NCBI RefSeq assembly: GCF_001613365.1
Contig: NZ_BDCF01000008.1
Coordinates: 124,001 to 188,000, forward strand
Direction: 5' to 3'
From: Nocardia xishanensis NBRC 101358
GTDB lineage: Bacteria > Actinomycetota > Actinomycetes > Mycobacteriales > Mycobacteriaceae
Length of the DNA: 64,000 nt
The notes beneath the pieces are model-generated. The model made no database searches and was not told where the DNA came from. It saw nothing but the letters and a program-made list of their open reading frames with translations. The first letter of the stretch is position 1; every line of letters starts with the position of its first letter. Below, one piece after another: positions 52,786-62,851 of this stretch. The position numbers and the translations under genes were made by a program.

Positions 52786-54525
52786 TCAGGCGGCACGGAG
52801 GAATCGGCCGGTGCGCCGGTCGCCGAGGATCGGGGCAGCCTTCCCGTTGCCGAATACGTAAGTACCTCCGACGAATACCGCGGTGACGGTGTCGTCATTG
52901 CGGTTCACCATCCGTGACATGTTGCCGAAGTACGGCGCCGGATGCTCGGCGTAGGCGTCGAGGCTGCCGTCCAGGCGCGCGGGGTCGACGACGACCGCGT
53001 CGGCCCGATCGCCGACGCGCAGGTGCCCGGCTTCCAGTCCGTACCAGTCGGCGAGCTCGCCGGTCACGCGGTGTACCGCGTGCTCTATCGTCATGAAAGG
53101 CCTGCCCGCCAGCTCGGCCTCGTACACCCGGCGCAGCAGCCGCAGGCCGAAGTTGTAGAAGGCCATGTTGCGCAGGTGCGCGCCCGCATCCGAAAATCCG
53201 AGTTGTATACCAGGATCGGCGGCGAACCGGTTCAGCACATGGGGGCGGTGATTGGAGATCGTGGTGCGCCAGCGCACCTTCCCGCCGTGCTCGACGACCA
53301 AGTCCAGGAACGCGTCCACCGGATGCACACCGCCGCGCTCCATTCCGACCTGCCCGAAGGTCTTGCCGATCACCGCCCGATCGGGGCAATCGACGATCTC
53401 GGCGTCGAAGAAGTCGCGATGCCACACCCTCGGCCCGTACTTCTTGTCGTAGTCCTTCCGGAACTGCCGCCGGTAGCTTTCGCTGCGCAGCAGCAGGCTG
53501 CGCTCCTCCAGCTGGTTCGACAGGTGCAACGCGGCGGCGCCCGAACCGAATTCCTCGAACACGGGCAAGTCGATGCCGTCGGAGTACACCTCGAACGGGA
53601 CCGGCAGGTGTTGCCAGCGGAAGTCGCCGCCCAGCGCGTTGAGCAACCGTGCGACAACTGGGAAGATGGTGGCGATCGCGGGAATCGCCTTGATATCGGC
53701 CGCCGAAAGCAGACTCGTCTTCAGCGGCTTGCGCCAGATCCCCAGCGTGGCGGCCGCCATGGAGACCAGGCTCTGCGGGCGGGCCACGTCAGGGCCGCCC
53801 TGGAGGGCGCGCCGGCGTTCGCGCAGGATGGCGTTGAGCCGCTTGCGTTCCCGGCCGGTGGCGAAGGTCGACGGTAGCGTTCGGGACCGGCACAGCTCGC
53901 CGTCGAGCTTGTCGAACAGCAATTGCTGGGAGGACATTCCGACGAATCCCGCGTCGAGCGCCTCGACGAGCTTGCGTTCGATCGCCGCCAGTTCGCCTGC
54001 CTCGGGCCGCACGTCGTGGCGGGTGGCGCGGTCGAGCCCGAGCTCGGCAGCCCGGATATCCGAATGTCCGAGGAAGCTGGCGATATTCGCGCCCAGCGGT
54101 AACCGCTCCAGCGCCTCGACGTACTCGTGGGCGCTGCGCCAGGTCTTGTGATCGGCCACCGCCTCGATGACGTACGGGCGCGGAATCGCCTCCACCCGGC
54201 CGAACAGATCCCCCGCCGTCTCCGGGTCGACATGCACCGCCGACAGCGAGCAGGAGCCGAGCAGAACGGTGGTGACACCGTGTCGCACCGACTCCGACAG
54301 CGCCGGGTCGAGGAGCACCTCCACGTCGTAGTGGGTGTGGATGTCGACCATGCCGGGGATCACCCACTTGCCATTGGCGTCCACCACAGTGCCGCAACCG
54401 GTTTCGTCGAGCGGCTCGGCCGAGACGATCGCCACCCGCCCGTCGCGGATGCCGATGTGACGAATCGACGAGGGGGCGCCGGTTCCGTCGAACCAGCGGC
54501 CGCCTTTGATGATGCCGTCGTACAT
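52786..54525 (-). CDS. N-acyl-D-amino-acid deacylase-type amidohydrolase
   Basis: 579 residues from MYDGIIKGGRWFDGTG with AGGAGAG seven bases upstream. Metal-binding motif VIPGMVDIHTHYDVEVLLDP, then GHSDIRAAELG, TISNHRPHVLNRFA and QLGFSDAGAHLRNMAFYNF. The C-terminal beta-sandwich closes with RVGDRADAVVVDPARLDG. Family members act on N-acyl-D-amino acids or related amides; substrate unknown. Convergent with cutR. Confidence 0.88.
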   Translation of the reverse strand: MYDGIIKGGRWFDGTGAPSSIRHIGIRDGRVAIVSAEPLDETGCGTVVDANGKWVIPGMVDIHTHYDVEVLLDPALSESVRHGVTTVLLGSCSLSAVHVDPETAGDLFGRVEAIPRPYVIEAVADHKTWRSAHEYVEALERLPLGANIASFLGHSDIRAAELGLDRATRHDVRPEAGELAAIERKLVEALDAGFVGMSSQQLLFDKLDGELCRSRTLPSTFATGRERKRLNAILRERRRALQGGPDVARPQSLVSMAAATLGIWRKPLKTSLLSAADIKAIPAIATIFPVVARLLNALGGDFRWQHLPVPFEVYSDGIDLPVFEEFGSGAAALHLSNQLEERSLLLRSESYRRQFRKDYDKKYGPRVWHRDFFDAEIVDCPDRAVIGKTFGQVGMERGGVHPVDAFLDLVVEHGGKVRWRTTISNHRPHVLNRFAADPGIQLGFSDAGAHLRNMAFYNFGLRLLRRVYEAELAGRPFMTIEHAVHRVTGELADWYGLEAGHLRVGDRADAVVVDPARLDGSLDAYAEHPAPYFGNMSRMVNRNDDTVTAVFVGGTYVFGNGKAAPILGDRRTGRFLRAA

Positions 54526-54793
54526 GGGATTTCTCTCCTTACTCCCCTCGTCACGGCCTGCCGTCACCGCACCGGCCGCGCCGCGAATCGGCGTCTCGCC
54601 CCGGACGATTCGTTCGGTTGCTCTGCGCGGCAGCGGTTTTCGCTGTGATTACCCGGCATTCGGGATCACTCTCCTGTGGGGCTGGCGATCGACGAGGACC
54701 GGGCCGGGCGTGATGTGGCACACACGCTAGCATTCGCTTGACATTGTGTCTAGTGAGTGACTGAATGTCTAGCGTGTGTCGACATCCGCGCTC

Positions 54794-55339
54794 TCAGTAG
54801 TGCGGCGCGTAGCCTTCGGCGCGTATCAGGATGTAACCCGCGCTGTAGGCGGAGTCGATGGTGGCCTGATCGGAAGCGAGGACGTTGTCCTGGCGCGCCT
54901 CGCTCCAGAACAGGTAGAGCGGCCGGGTGCCGGGCTCTTGGGCGGTGTTGACGTATCCCTGGATGCCGATGTAGGTGTAGCCGGCGCTGTAGGCGGAGTC
55001 GATGCCCACCTGCGTCGCGGTGCTGAAGTTGTCCTGGCGGGCGTTGTTCCAGAACAGGTGCAGCGGCACGGTGCCCGGCTGCTGGGTCTCGTAGACGAAT
55101 GCCTCCTTGCGGATGGGCAGGTAGTTCGCGGCTACGGCGCTGTTCTCGTCACCGAGGTTGCCGGTGGTGAAATTGTCGCCGCGATCCGGATTCCACCACG
55201 TGTAGAGCGGATACAGGGACACGGTGTCCGCATGGGCGGCGGGAGTGGCAGCGACGGCCGTCCCGGCGAGTCCCGCGGCAGCGAGGAGCACAGCCGACGC
55301 CGCGCGGCGCCGGCGACGAGAACGTGCGTTTTCGGACAT
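54794..55339 (-). CDS. Secreted protein of three repeats (DUF5648-like)
   Basis: 181 residues from MSENARSRRRRRAASA with GGGGAGG upstream. A signal peptide ends at about AAHADTVSLYP. Three repeats of about 45 residues follow, with the pattern PLYTWWNPDRGDNFTTGN, PLHLFWNNARQDNFSTAT and PLYLFWSEARQDNVLASD, each ending in a GY-x-G-x-x-x-GY element. The pattern resembles DUF5648, a lectin-like or wall-associated repeat. Function unknown. Confidence 0.82.
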   Translation of the reverse strand: MSENARSRRRRRAASAVLLAAAGLAGTAVAATPAAHADTVSLYPLYTWWNPDRGDNFTTGNLGDENSAVAANYLPIRKEAFVYETQQPGTVPLHLFWNNARQDNFSTATQVGIDSAYSAGYTYIGIQGYVNTAQEPGTRPLYLFWSEARQDNVLASDQATIDSAYSAGYILIRAEGYAPHY

Positions 55340-55487
55340 GAGACAACCTCCCCTGATAGTGGCCGACCTTTGATCAAATCGAAAGGTCTTGTTGGCCAAC
55401 TGCTTACGTGCAAATCCACGGTAGGTTCCGCGTCGCGACATCCGCCATACGCAGAACCTCGTATAGCGGTCCAGTCTTTCGGCTGAT

Positions 55488-56315
55488 ATGCGGAATCCAT
55501 TGGTGCACAATGCTGGAGTGCAGGGTTTGCCAGGGGGCGACGCCAGAAGGATTCACGATCTCGCGCTCGAGATCATCACCGCGAAACAGCCGGTGCGAGT
55601 GTGGCCGCTGCTGATGGCGAGGTTGACCGCCGACCTACCGTGTGACCTGGCCGTCCTGATCGACCTCGACTGGAACGCGGGCACCGGTCACGCGCTGACC
55701 GGGTCCCCGGAATGGTTGCACGAAGCCCCGCTCGACGCACTCATCCACGCGCACATGCGATCCCATCCCCTGCTGCGGCATTACGCGCGCACCCGGGACA
55801 AGACGCCGCTGACCATGGACGAGGTGGCCGACGACCGCTGGTGGAAGGGCGAAGCCTACCGGGCGGGCAAGGAAGCGATCGGCATCGATCGCCAGCTCGC
55901 CTTGCCGCTGTCCGCGGGGCCGGGACGAATCCGCGGTGTCATCATGAGCCGCAGTGGTCTCGGGTTCAGCGATCGCGACCTCGAATACGCCGCCTTCGCC
56001 AGGTCACTGCTCGATACGGTCGAAGCCAACCAGACGGCGGTACTCGCCTACCGCGGATCGGCCGACCCCGCCGAATACAAGATCACCCCGCGGGAGCTCG
56101 CGGTGCTGACCTTGCTGTGCGAAGGCCTGACCGCTCGCGCCATCGCCACCAGACTCGCGATCACATCGGCGACCGCGACCAAACACACCGAGAACCTTTA
56201 CCGCAAACTCGGTGTGCACGACCGCGTCTCGGCACTGCGCAAAGCACACAGTCTCGGCCTTGTTCCCGCACCCCCACCGGACCCGGACGCCGAGCCACCC
56301 TCCCCTGCGCGCTGA
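55488..56315 (+). CDS. LuxR-family transcriptional regulator
   Basis: 275 residues. An N-terminal domain of unknown ligand (LIDLDWNAGTGHALTGSPEW; DEVADDRWWKGEAYRAGKEA) and a C-terminal LuxR HTH: ITPRELAVLTLLCEGLTARA then IATRLAITSATATKHTENLY and RKLGVHDRVSALRKAHSLGL. Divergent from the secreted repeat protein, which it may control. Confidence 0.88.
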   Translation: MRNPLVHNAGVQGLPGGDARRIHDLALEIITAKQPVRVWPLLMARLTADLPCDLAVLIDLDWNAGTGHALTGSPEWLHEAPLDALIHAHMRSHPLLRHYARTRDKTPLTMDEVADDRWWKGEAYRAGKEAIGIDRQLALPLSAGPGRIRGVIMSRSGLGFSDRDLEYAAFARSLLDTVEANQTAVLAYRGSADPAEYKITPRELAVLTLLCEGLTARAIATRLAITSATATKHTENLYRKLGVHDRVSALRKAHSLGLVPAPPPDPDAEPPSPAR

Positions 56316-56536
56316 ACCGAGCGCAGGTTGCGGTAGTCACCGACGAGCGCTGTGCCGGAACAGGGCGCGGCCTTCGGCAGACGCATCAGCTCGGCGACGT
56401 TGCTGCATCGATGCAGTAATCGTCTGCGGCACTACGTCGGAATGCGGAAGGATGACTTGGATTCGCGGGCCGGGCCGAGCCTGCGGAGGTCGCCGCAGCA
56501 ACGAACCGACTGATCACGACAGGCAGGTGAGGTCAT

Positions 56537-57130
56537 ATGCCCTACGAATCCGCTCCATTTTTTCGTCGCTTCGGCGCCAGGCTGCTCGATCTTGCGTTCT
56601 GCCTGCTACTTACGTTCGTCATCGCGATACCGGTCGGGATTCTGCTGATCCCGATCACCTTGATGACGACCGAAGCCTACGAAGGTGTGATCTACGGGGC
56701 GGCGGCGTGGTTGTGTTACTTCATCGCCTATGTCGGCTTGGAGGTCTTTCTGCTGATCCGCCGCGAAGGGCAGACTCTCGGCAAGGGGCTGCTCGGACTG
56801 CGGGTGGTACCCGCCGGGCAGTGGGCTCGGCCTCGGCTGGAGTTGCTGCCGGCGACCTCGCGCATGCTGATCATATTCCTGCCATTCGTTTTCATGTCCT
56901 TGTCCGGGTCGAATCCCGAATCGGCCGTCCTCGAGGGGATCGCCGTGCTCGGCCTGCTCTCGCTGATCGCGAGCTTCTTCCTCGCGGCGGTTCCTGCTGG
57001 AAAGCGTCGTGCTGTCCATGATCTGGCGACCGGCAGCCGCGTGGTGCGGGCGGCCAAGCGGAAGATCGACTGGAAGAACGACATCCCGATGGTGCTGCCG
57101 GGCCGCGTCGACCTCCGCAAACGCCCCTAG
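56537..57130 (+). CDS. RDD-family membrane protein
   Basis: 197 residues with AGGTGAGG upstream. Begins with RRFGARLLDLAFCLLLTFVI (the Arg-Asp of the family) followed by helices, LRREGQTLGKGLLGLRVVPA-type loop (RREGQTLGKGLLGLRVV) and further helices (MLIIFLPFVFMSLSG, GIAVLGLLSLIASFFLAAVP), ending with the DLATGSRVV motif. RDD proteins are small multi-pass proteins with proposed ion transport roles. Confidence 0.9.
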   Translation: MPYESAPFFRRFGARLLDLAFCLLLTFVIAIPVGILLIPITLMTTEAYEGVIYGAAAWLCYFIAYVGLEVFLLIRREGQTLGKGLLGLRVVPAGQWARPRLELLPATSRMLIIFLPFVFMSLSGSNPESAVLEGIAVLGLLSLIASFFLAAVPAGKRRAVHDLATGSRVVRAAKRKIDWKNDIPMVLPGRVDLRKRP

Positions 57131-57570
57131 GCCACGCGGTTGTGGCCCGTGCTGCCGCTTATGGCAGGGCCGAGCGCTCGCCGCAGGTGTCCAACTGCCG
57201 GGCGTGCGGTCGCCTGATGCCATGGACGGGACGGCCCGGGCATCCGCCCGTCGCACAGGGGGGCAGGCATGTGTTGGTAGCCGTGCAGGGTGGACAGGCC
57301 GCGGCGGTGGGGTTCGCCGTCGAGGCGCAGGCCGGTCAGGAAATACGACGTGCTGAACCGCTTCGCGTTCTGAGCCGTGCCGGTCCACCGAGCGAGGAGC
57401 CGACGGCCATGTCCGACGGCGATTCCGCGCACATCGCCTCGGCGAATCAGGCAACGTGAAGGGTGCGAGTTCGTCCGATCGAATACCGTGAGGAACGTGT
57501 CACCGCAACCGGCTGCTCGCCTCCGGCGGCGAACACCACCATGCACACCCGATTTGGGAGACGAGGACGA
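57131..57570. other. Gap without a supported gene
   Basis: Several frames are open because of base composition, but none has a recognised motif or a good start. No clear repeat. Confidence 0.5.
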
Positions 57571-57795
57571 ATGACCACCCGAACTTCGACCGCAGCAGCT
57601 GTTCTCGCGCTCACCGTGCTAGCAGGCGCGGCTACCGCAGCGTGTTCACGCACCGAACGCTGGTGTGAGCTCGACCGGGGCGACGTGGTGGTCGAGAACT
57701 CGTACTGCGAACAGGGTCTGCCCGGCTACGAGTGGGAACCCGACCACGACAAGCCGAAGTACAAGAAGAAGCCGAAGAAGTCCACCAAGCACTGA
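57571..57795 (+). CDS. Small lipoprotein with Lys-rich tail
   Basis: 74 residues from MTTRTSTAAAVLALTV. The signal peptide ends in a lipobox-like LAGAATAAC, so the Cys is the probable lipid site. The mature part is short (ELDRGDVVVENSYCEQGLPG then YEWEPDHD) with two further Cys and a basic tail KPKYKKKPKKSTKH that could bind acidic polymers or the envelope. No family recognised. Confidence 0.75.
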   Translation: MTTRTSTAAAVLALTVLAGAATAACSRTERWCELDRGDVVVENSYCEQGLPGYEWEPDHDKPKYKKKPKKSTKH

Positions 57796-57934
57796 CCAGC
57801 GAGGCACTCGGCGCCACCCGGAATATCCAGCGACGCAAGGAAATCCGCGGAGTCCGCAACGGCCGAAGCCGACTCACCTCGCGGCCGCCCGTATCGAAAA
57901 GCCTACGGGCAGGCACGCTCGGCGAACCGCAGGA

Positions 57935-59545
57935 CTATGCCGACTCGTGCCCTGCCGGAGCATGGACGTCGCTGCCGTTGGCGGACTGGCCCGCCTGCGC
58001 GGCTACCGTAGGTGAATCTGCCTGTGTCACAGGATGCTTCGTCGTCTCGTAGTTCTCGACATCGAACTTCCGCAGCAACTGCCGCAACCGGAAGCTGAAG
58101 TCCGGCCACAGCACGGGGTTGTTTCCGTGCCGGTCGAGGAACCAGCTGGTACAGCCGCCGGTGAGCCACACGCCGCGGGCCATCTTCCGCCGCAGCGCCA
58201 CGTTGTACTCGTCCTGCACGTCCTGCCGGACCTCGAACGTCCGCAGACCCTGCTTTTCCATCGTCGCGAGAGCGTCGATGACATAGGCGATCTGGGATTC
58301 GATGACGTAGATCAGCGAGGTGTAGTTCAGCCCGGAGTTGGCGCCGAGCATGGTGAAGGCGTTCGGGAAGCCTGCGACGGTCGTGCCTTTGTATGCCTGC
58401 AGCCCGTCGGTTTCGAACTCCTCGGACAAGGTGCGCCCGTCCCGGCCGGCGAACATGCTGTAGGTCGGCGAATCGGCGACGTGGAAGCCGGTGCACAGCA
58501 CGATCGCGTCGACCTCGCGTTCGGTGCCGTCGGTCGAAACGATCGAGTTCCCGCGGATCTCCTCGATGCCGTCGGTGACGAGTTCGACATTGTCGCGCGT
58601 CAGCGTCGGATAGAACTTGTTCGAGACCAGCAGGCGTTTACAACCCGCGCGGAAGGTGGGCGTGAGCCGCTTGCGCAGCGCGGGATCACGGACCTCCAAC
58701 CACAATTTCACGCGCGCGATCACCTCGAGCAGCCGCGCCGTCGCCGGGTACTTGGCCTGGGTGATGACGAACAGTTCGCGGTTCGCGTAGATCAGCCCGC
58801 GGATCAATCGCTGGAGTCCGGGAACGTGTTTGAAGGCGAATCGCTCCGGCGCCAGGTAAGCGCGGGTGAGATGCGGGAACACCCAGGCCGCGGTGCGCTG
58901 GTACACGTCGAGATGCGCGACCTGCGGCGCGATGGCGGGCACGATCTGCACGGCCGAGGCGCCCGTGCCGATGACGGCGACCCGCTTACCCGACAGATCG
59001 GCGTCGTGATCCCACTGCGCCGAATGGAAGATCTCGCCCTCGAAAGTGTGAATTCCCTTGATATCCGGCAGGTTCGGCTCGGCGAGCACTCCGGCCGCGG
59101 AGACCACGACGTCGGCGGTGAATCCGCCGCGCGTGGTATCGACCTCCCATCGGCTGTCCGCGTCGATCCACCGGGCGCCGGTCATCGCACAGTCGAAGAT
59201 GTGCTTGTCGCGCACGTCGTATCGGTCGGCGATGCCCTGGATGTACCGCTGGATCTCCGGCTGCGGCGAGAACGACCGCGACCATTCCGGATTCAGCGCG
59301 AACGAATACGAGTACAGCTGCGATGGAACGTCGCAGCCCGCACCGGGATACGTGTTGACCCGCCAGGTGCCGCCCACGTCGTTGCCGCGCTCGATGACGA
59401 GGAAATCGCTGTACCCCTCCTGGCTCAGCCGCACGGCCGTGCCGAGTCCGGACAGCCCGCTACCGATGATGAGGACGCCCGTGTGCCGCCGGGAAGTGTC
59501 GGGTGCGTGCCCGTTGGTGATGCTCTGACTCATACCGGACCTCAT
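57935..59545 (-). CDS. Baeyer-Villiger-type flavin monooxygenase at the end of the mevalonate operon
   Basis: 536 residues; the ATG overlaps the HMG-CoA synthase stop as ATGA (MRSGMSQS is four residues longer than the alternative). FAD motif VLIIGSGLSGLGTAVRLSQE, NADPH motif VAVIGTGASAVQIVPAIAPQ, and the Baeyer-Villiger fingerprint F-x-G-x3-H-x3-W-D in FEGEIFHSAQWD. Such enzymes insert oxygen next to a ketone or oxidise heteroatoms. Translational coupling to isoprenoid genes suggests a terpenoid or other mevalonate-derived substrate (inference). Confidence 0.9.
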   Translation of the reverse strand: MRSGMSQSITNGHAPDTSRRHTGVLIIGSGLSGLGTAVRLSQEGYSDFLVIERGNDVGGTWRVNTYPGAGCDVPSQLYSYSFALNPEWSRSFSPQPEIQRYIQGIADRYDVRDKHIFDCAMTGARWIDADSRWEVDTTRGGFTADVVVSAAGVLAEPNLPDIKGIHTFEGEIFHSAQWDHDADLSGKRVAVIGTGASAVQIVPAIAPQVAHLDVYQRTAAWVFPHLTRAYLAPERFAFKHVPGLQRLIRGLIYANRELFVITQAKYPATARLLEVIARVKLWLEVRDPALRKRLTPTFRAGCKRLLVSNKFYPTLTRDNVELVTDGIEEIRGNSIVSTDGTEREVDAIVLCTGFHVADSPTYSMFAGRDGRTLSEEFETDGLQAYKGTTVAGFPNAFTMLGANSGLNYTSLIYVIESQIAYVIDALATMEKQGLRTFEVRQDVQDEYNVALRRKMARGVWLTGGCTSWFLDRHGNNPVLWPDFSFRLRQLLRKFDVENYETTKHPVTQADSPTVAAQAGQSANGSDVHAPAGHESA

Positions 59546-60714
59546 CGGGATTCGTAGATGCGCTTGTGACCGGAGATGGCGGCCAGCCGGAACGGGCGGC
59601 CGGTCTCCTCCGGAATGGCGTGATACATCCCGTCCGAGGGCGATTCGGTTTCGTGCAGTACGCGGTAGCGGTCGTAGTCGAGCGCGACGCGTGTGGCGAT
59701 GGCGTCCCGGTTCTCCTCGGTGCGCAGGTGCTCGCGGTAGCCGGGCTGCACCGTGCCGCTGAAGAATTCGGCGACACTGCCGGATCCATAGCTGATGAAG
59801 GCGAGCGCCTGCCCGGTCAGATCGCCGGTGTGGTCGAGCAGCGAGGCCAGACCGAGGTAGAGCGACGCGGTGTAGCTGTTGCCGACCGTGCGGTTGTAGA
59901 TGGTCGTGTTGTGGAGCGCGGCGTCGATCTCCGCGGGCTCGGCGGTGTGTCCCTGGCTCTCCAGGAGGTGGCGATGCGCCTTGAAGGCCATCTTGGTGAA
60001 CGGCTGGTGATAGCAGAACGCGGCGAACTCGGTGAGGTCGCGACCGCCGTTGCGCCGGTAATCGGTCCAGGCTTCCTGGGTGGCCTTCTGGTAGGCGTTG
60101 ACGGAGGTCTTGCCGTCGACCATGGCGGCGGTGCGGTAGTTCGGGCGCCAGAAGTCCATGATGTCGGCGCTGTAGATCCCGGAGTGCGGTTCCAGTTCCA
60201 GGATCGCCGGATTCGCGCTGACGAGCATCGCGACAGCGGCGGCGCCCTGGGTCGGTTCGCCGGGAGTGTCGAGTTCGTACTTGGCGATGTCGGCGGCGAT
60301 GACGAGCACGCGCTGCGACGGATCGCGGGCGATGAGCCCGGCCGCGAATTGCAGCCCCGCGGTGCCGCCGTAGCAGGCCTGCTTGAGCTCGACGACGCGC
60401 GCGGTGTTGGGCAGCCCGATCAGCGGGTGGAGATAGAGGCCCGCCGCCTTGGACTGGTCGACACCGCTTTCGGTGGCCAGCAGCACGGTGCGGATGTTGT
60501 CCACGCCGTGGCGGTCGAGGATGGGTTTGGCGGCGGCCGCGGCGATGGTGACGATGTCCTCGTCGGCCGCGGCGACGCTCATCATCTCCTGGCCGATGCC
60601 GAGGTAGAACTTGTCGGGATCGACGCCGAGGCGCTCGGCGAGCACCCCGTGGTCGAGCGCGTAGTGGGTGGTGGCGAAGGAAAGGTCGTGGATTCCTACC
60701 GGCGTGCTGGTCAT
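59542..60714 (-). CDS. Hydroxymethylglutaryl-CoA synthase
   Basis: 390 residues from MTSTPVGIHDLSFATT, overlapping the reductase stop by ATGA. Catalytic Cys in VELKQACYGGTAGLQFAAGL, Glu region LLATESGVDQSKAAGLYLHP, His in FCYHQPFTKMAFKAHRHLL, and NSYTASLYLGLASLLD. Condenses acetyl-CoA with acetoacetyl-CoA, the first committed step of the pathway. Length matches bacterial enzymes. Confidence 0.94.
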   Translation of the reverse strand: MTSTPVGIHDLSFATTHYALDHGVLAERLGVDPDKFYLGIGQEMMSVAAADEDIVTIAAAAAKPILDRHGVDNIRTVLLATESGVDQSKAAGLYLHPLIGLPNTARVVELKQACYGGTAGLQFAAGLIARDPSQRVLVIAADIAKYELDTPGEPTQGAAAVAMLVSANPAILELEPHSGIYSADIMDFWRPNYRTAAMVDGKTSVNAYQKATQEAWTDYRRNGGRDLTEFAAFCYHQPFTKMAFKAHRHLLESQGHTAEPAEIDAALHNTTIYNRTVGNSYTASLYLGLASLLDHTGDLTGQALAFISYGSGSVAEFFSGTVQPGYREHLRTEENRDAIATRVALDYDRYRVLHETESPSDGMYHAIPEETGRPFRLAAISGHKRIYESR

Positions 60715-61769
60715 GGCTGTACTCCGTTGCTTACGGTGGACCGTTCGAATTGGGTATGGGCGCGCATCAACTCGCCGCTGTTGGTCTGTGCCGCCATCAG
60801 CGACAGTTCGCCGCACAGCACTGTGGCCGCGGCGATGACGGCGAGCCGCCGGGCGTTGTCGCCGGGATCACGATCCGCGCGGCAACCCAGGCGGGTCAGG
60901 TTGTCGTCGACGAAACTCTGGTGCTTGCCGTTGCCCACCGTCCCGAGAATGAGATTGGGCAGCGTGCACGAGAAGTAGAGGTCCCCATCGCGGTCCTCGG
61001 CGTGCGTGATGCCTTGGGACCCTTCCACGATGTTCGCGGCATCCTGCCCGGTGGCCAGGTAGAAGGCCAGCAGCATGTTGGCGTAATGCGCGTTGGCGGA
61101 ACGGATTCCGCCCGCCAGCAGGGTGCCGATGAGGTTCTTGCGGATATTCAGCTCCACCACCTGGCGAGCGGTGGTGTGCAGCCGCTTCTGCACCACTTCG
61201 CGGGGGATGAGCAGTTCGGTGACGACGTTCTTGCCGCGGCCGAGGATCCCGTTGACCGCGGTCGCCTTCTTGTCCGTGCAGTAGTTTCCGGAGATCGAGA
61301 CGTACCGCAGGCCGGGGCGCGTGGCCAGGATGTGGTTCATCAGGTGATCGCAGGCGAGGGTGACCATGTTGTGGCCGGAGGCATCGCCGGTGGTGAATTC
61401 GAAGCGCAGGAAGAGCAGGTTGCCGGTGATCTGGTGGTGCAGGTCGATGAGCTTTGCGAACCGGCTGCTGCTCGCGGCCACCTCCTGTAGCTCGGTGAAA
61501 CTCGCTTTGAGCTGCGTGACGGTGGTATGGGCGGTGTAGGCGTCGTCGGCCTCGAGCAGGATCGAGCGGGTCATGCGGTCGTCGACGAGGGTGGCCACCA
61601 CGCCCTTCTCGGTCAGCGTGGTGATCCGTGCTCCGCGACCGACCGAGGGCCACAGCGGCGTTTCGTAGGTGGCCAGCGGGACGTCGACATTGTCGTCGAC
61701 GATGTTGCCCGTGATGCGCAGGGGGCCGACCCACCGCAGCGGCACCGCGGCGAAGTCCGTGTCGTTCAT
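60711..61769 (-). CDS. Hydroxymethylglutaryl-CoA reductase (class I-type)
   Basis: 352 residues from MNDTDFAAVPLRWVGP with AAGGAG six bases upstream. Catalytic Glu in LATYETPLWPSVGRGA, Lys in ISGNYCTDKKATAVNG, Asp in LATGQDAANIVEGSQG, and a C-terminal His-type helix region in LMRAHTQFERS. The soluble short form without membrane helices matches the actinomycete mevalonate operons such as that of Streptomyces sp. CL190. Confidence 0.94.
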   Translation of the reverse strand: MNDTDFAAVPLRWVGPLRITGNIVDDNVDVPLATYETPLWPSVGRGARITTLTEKGVVATLVDDRMTRSILLEADDAYTAHTTVTQLKASFTELQEVAASSSRFAKLIDLHHQITGNLLFLRFEFTTGDASGHNMVTLACDHLMNHILATRPGLRYVSISGNYCTDKKATAVNGILGRGKNVVTELLIPREVVQKRLHTTARQVVELNIRKNLIGTLLAGGIRSANAHYANMLLAFYLATGQDAANIVEGSQGITHAEDRDGDLYFSCTLPNLILGTVGNGKHQSFVDDNLTRLGCRADRDPGDNARRLAVIAAATVLCGELSLMAAQTNSGELMRAHTQFERSTVSNGVQP

Positions 61770-62851
61770 CGGTGACTCCTTCTGTCCGATTCGTTCCACC
61801 AGAGGTTCCGGTGGGCATAGGAGGCCGGGTCGATACCGCGCAGCCGGCAGAACGTGGCCACGTCGCCGGTGATCAGCAGGTCGCTACCGGCCAGGTCCGC
61901 CGGACTGGACGCGCCGAGCACGGTGAGGATCTGCCGCAGCTGCTCGAGCCAGGTTCGGATCGTCTCGATCAAGGCGTCGGTGCCGCGGCTGACCAGCGTC
62001 TCCAGGAAACGGCCCGCGACCCCGGTCGCGTTGGCGCCCAACGCCAATGCGCGGGCGATGTCAAGCGGTGAGCGGATGCCGCCGGAGGCGAAGAGATCGA
62101 TCCCGGTGACGCCCGCGCAATCCACCAGGCAGTTGGGCGTCGACTGGCCCCAGTTCTCCAGGAACGAGAAGTCCGCCGCGGGGCGCCGATCGTTCTCGAT
62201 GCGCGCGAAATTGGTGCCGCCGCGGCCGCCGACATCGGCCACCGCGACGCCCGCGTCGCGCAACCAGGCGACGGTGGGCCTGCTGAGACCGAACCCGACC
62301 TCCTTGACGATCACCGGCACCGGTGTGTTGGCGGTGATGCGCTCGATCTGGCGCGCCCAAGACCCGAAAGACCGGTCCCCCTCGGGCATGACGATCTCCT
62401 GGACCGCGTTCAGGTGGATCTGGAGGGCGTCGGCTTCCAGCAGATCGATCGCTCGCCGCACCTCGTCCAGCGTCGCGGTGGCGTTGACGTTCGCCATGAC
62501 GAAGCCGTGCGGATTCTCCTGTCGCAGCACACGAAAAGTGTCGGCGACAGCGGGATCGCGGAAGTAGGCGCTCATCGATCCGGATGCGATGGGGGTTCCG
62601 GTTTCGCGGGCGGCGATGGCCAGTTGCCGGTTGATCTCTCCGGTGTGCTCGCTGCCTCCCGTCATGCCGTTGACGAAAAGCGGCGTCTCCCAACGCTTTC
62701 CGATGACGTCGACGGCCAGCGACACGTCCTCGCCGTCGATGCCTGCGAGGGCGTGGTGGACGAAGGTCACCGAGTCGAAGTCGTTGGGGCCCGCGTCGCG
62801 CTGTTGGCTCACGGCATGGCGAACATGATCGTCTTTGCGGCTGGCGGTCAT
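61766..62851 (-). CDS. fni: Isopentenyl-diphosphate isomerase, type 2 (FMN)
   Basis: 361 residues from MTASRKDDHVRHAVSQ, ATGA overlap on both sides. R-K-x-D-H near the N-terminus, FVNGMTGGSEHTGEINRQLA (FMN region), ALQIHLNAVQEIVMPEGDR with the catalytic Gln, IVKEVGFGLSRPTVAW, and DVGGRGGTNFARIEN. Interconverts IPP and DMAPP with reduced FMN. The type 2 enzyme is usual in actinomycete mevalonate operons. Confidence 0.95.
   Translation of the reverse strand: MTASRKDDHVRHAVSQQRDAGPNDFDSVTFVHHALAGIDGEDVSLAVDVIGKRWETPLFVNGMTGGSEHTGEINRQLAIAARETGTPIASGSMSAYFRDPAVADTFRVLRQENPHGFVMANVNATATLDEVRRAIDLLEADALQIHLNAVQEIVMPEGDRSFGSWARQIERITANTPVPVIVKEVGFGLSRPTVAWLRDAGVAVADVGGRGGTNFARIENDRRPAADFSFLENWGQSTPNCLVDCAGVTGIDLFASGGIRSPLDIARALALGANATGVAGRFLETLVSRGTDALIETIRTWLEQLRQILTVLGASSPADLAGSDLLITGDVATFCRLRGIDPASYAHRNLWWNESDRRSHR

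Noticed and set aside
57142..57459. A 105-codon plus-strand frame with a CxxC
   Set aside because: Start without ribosome-binding site, low-complexity composition and no second metal-binding pair.
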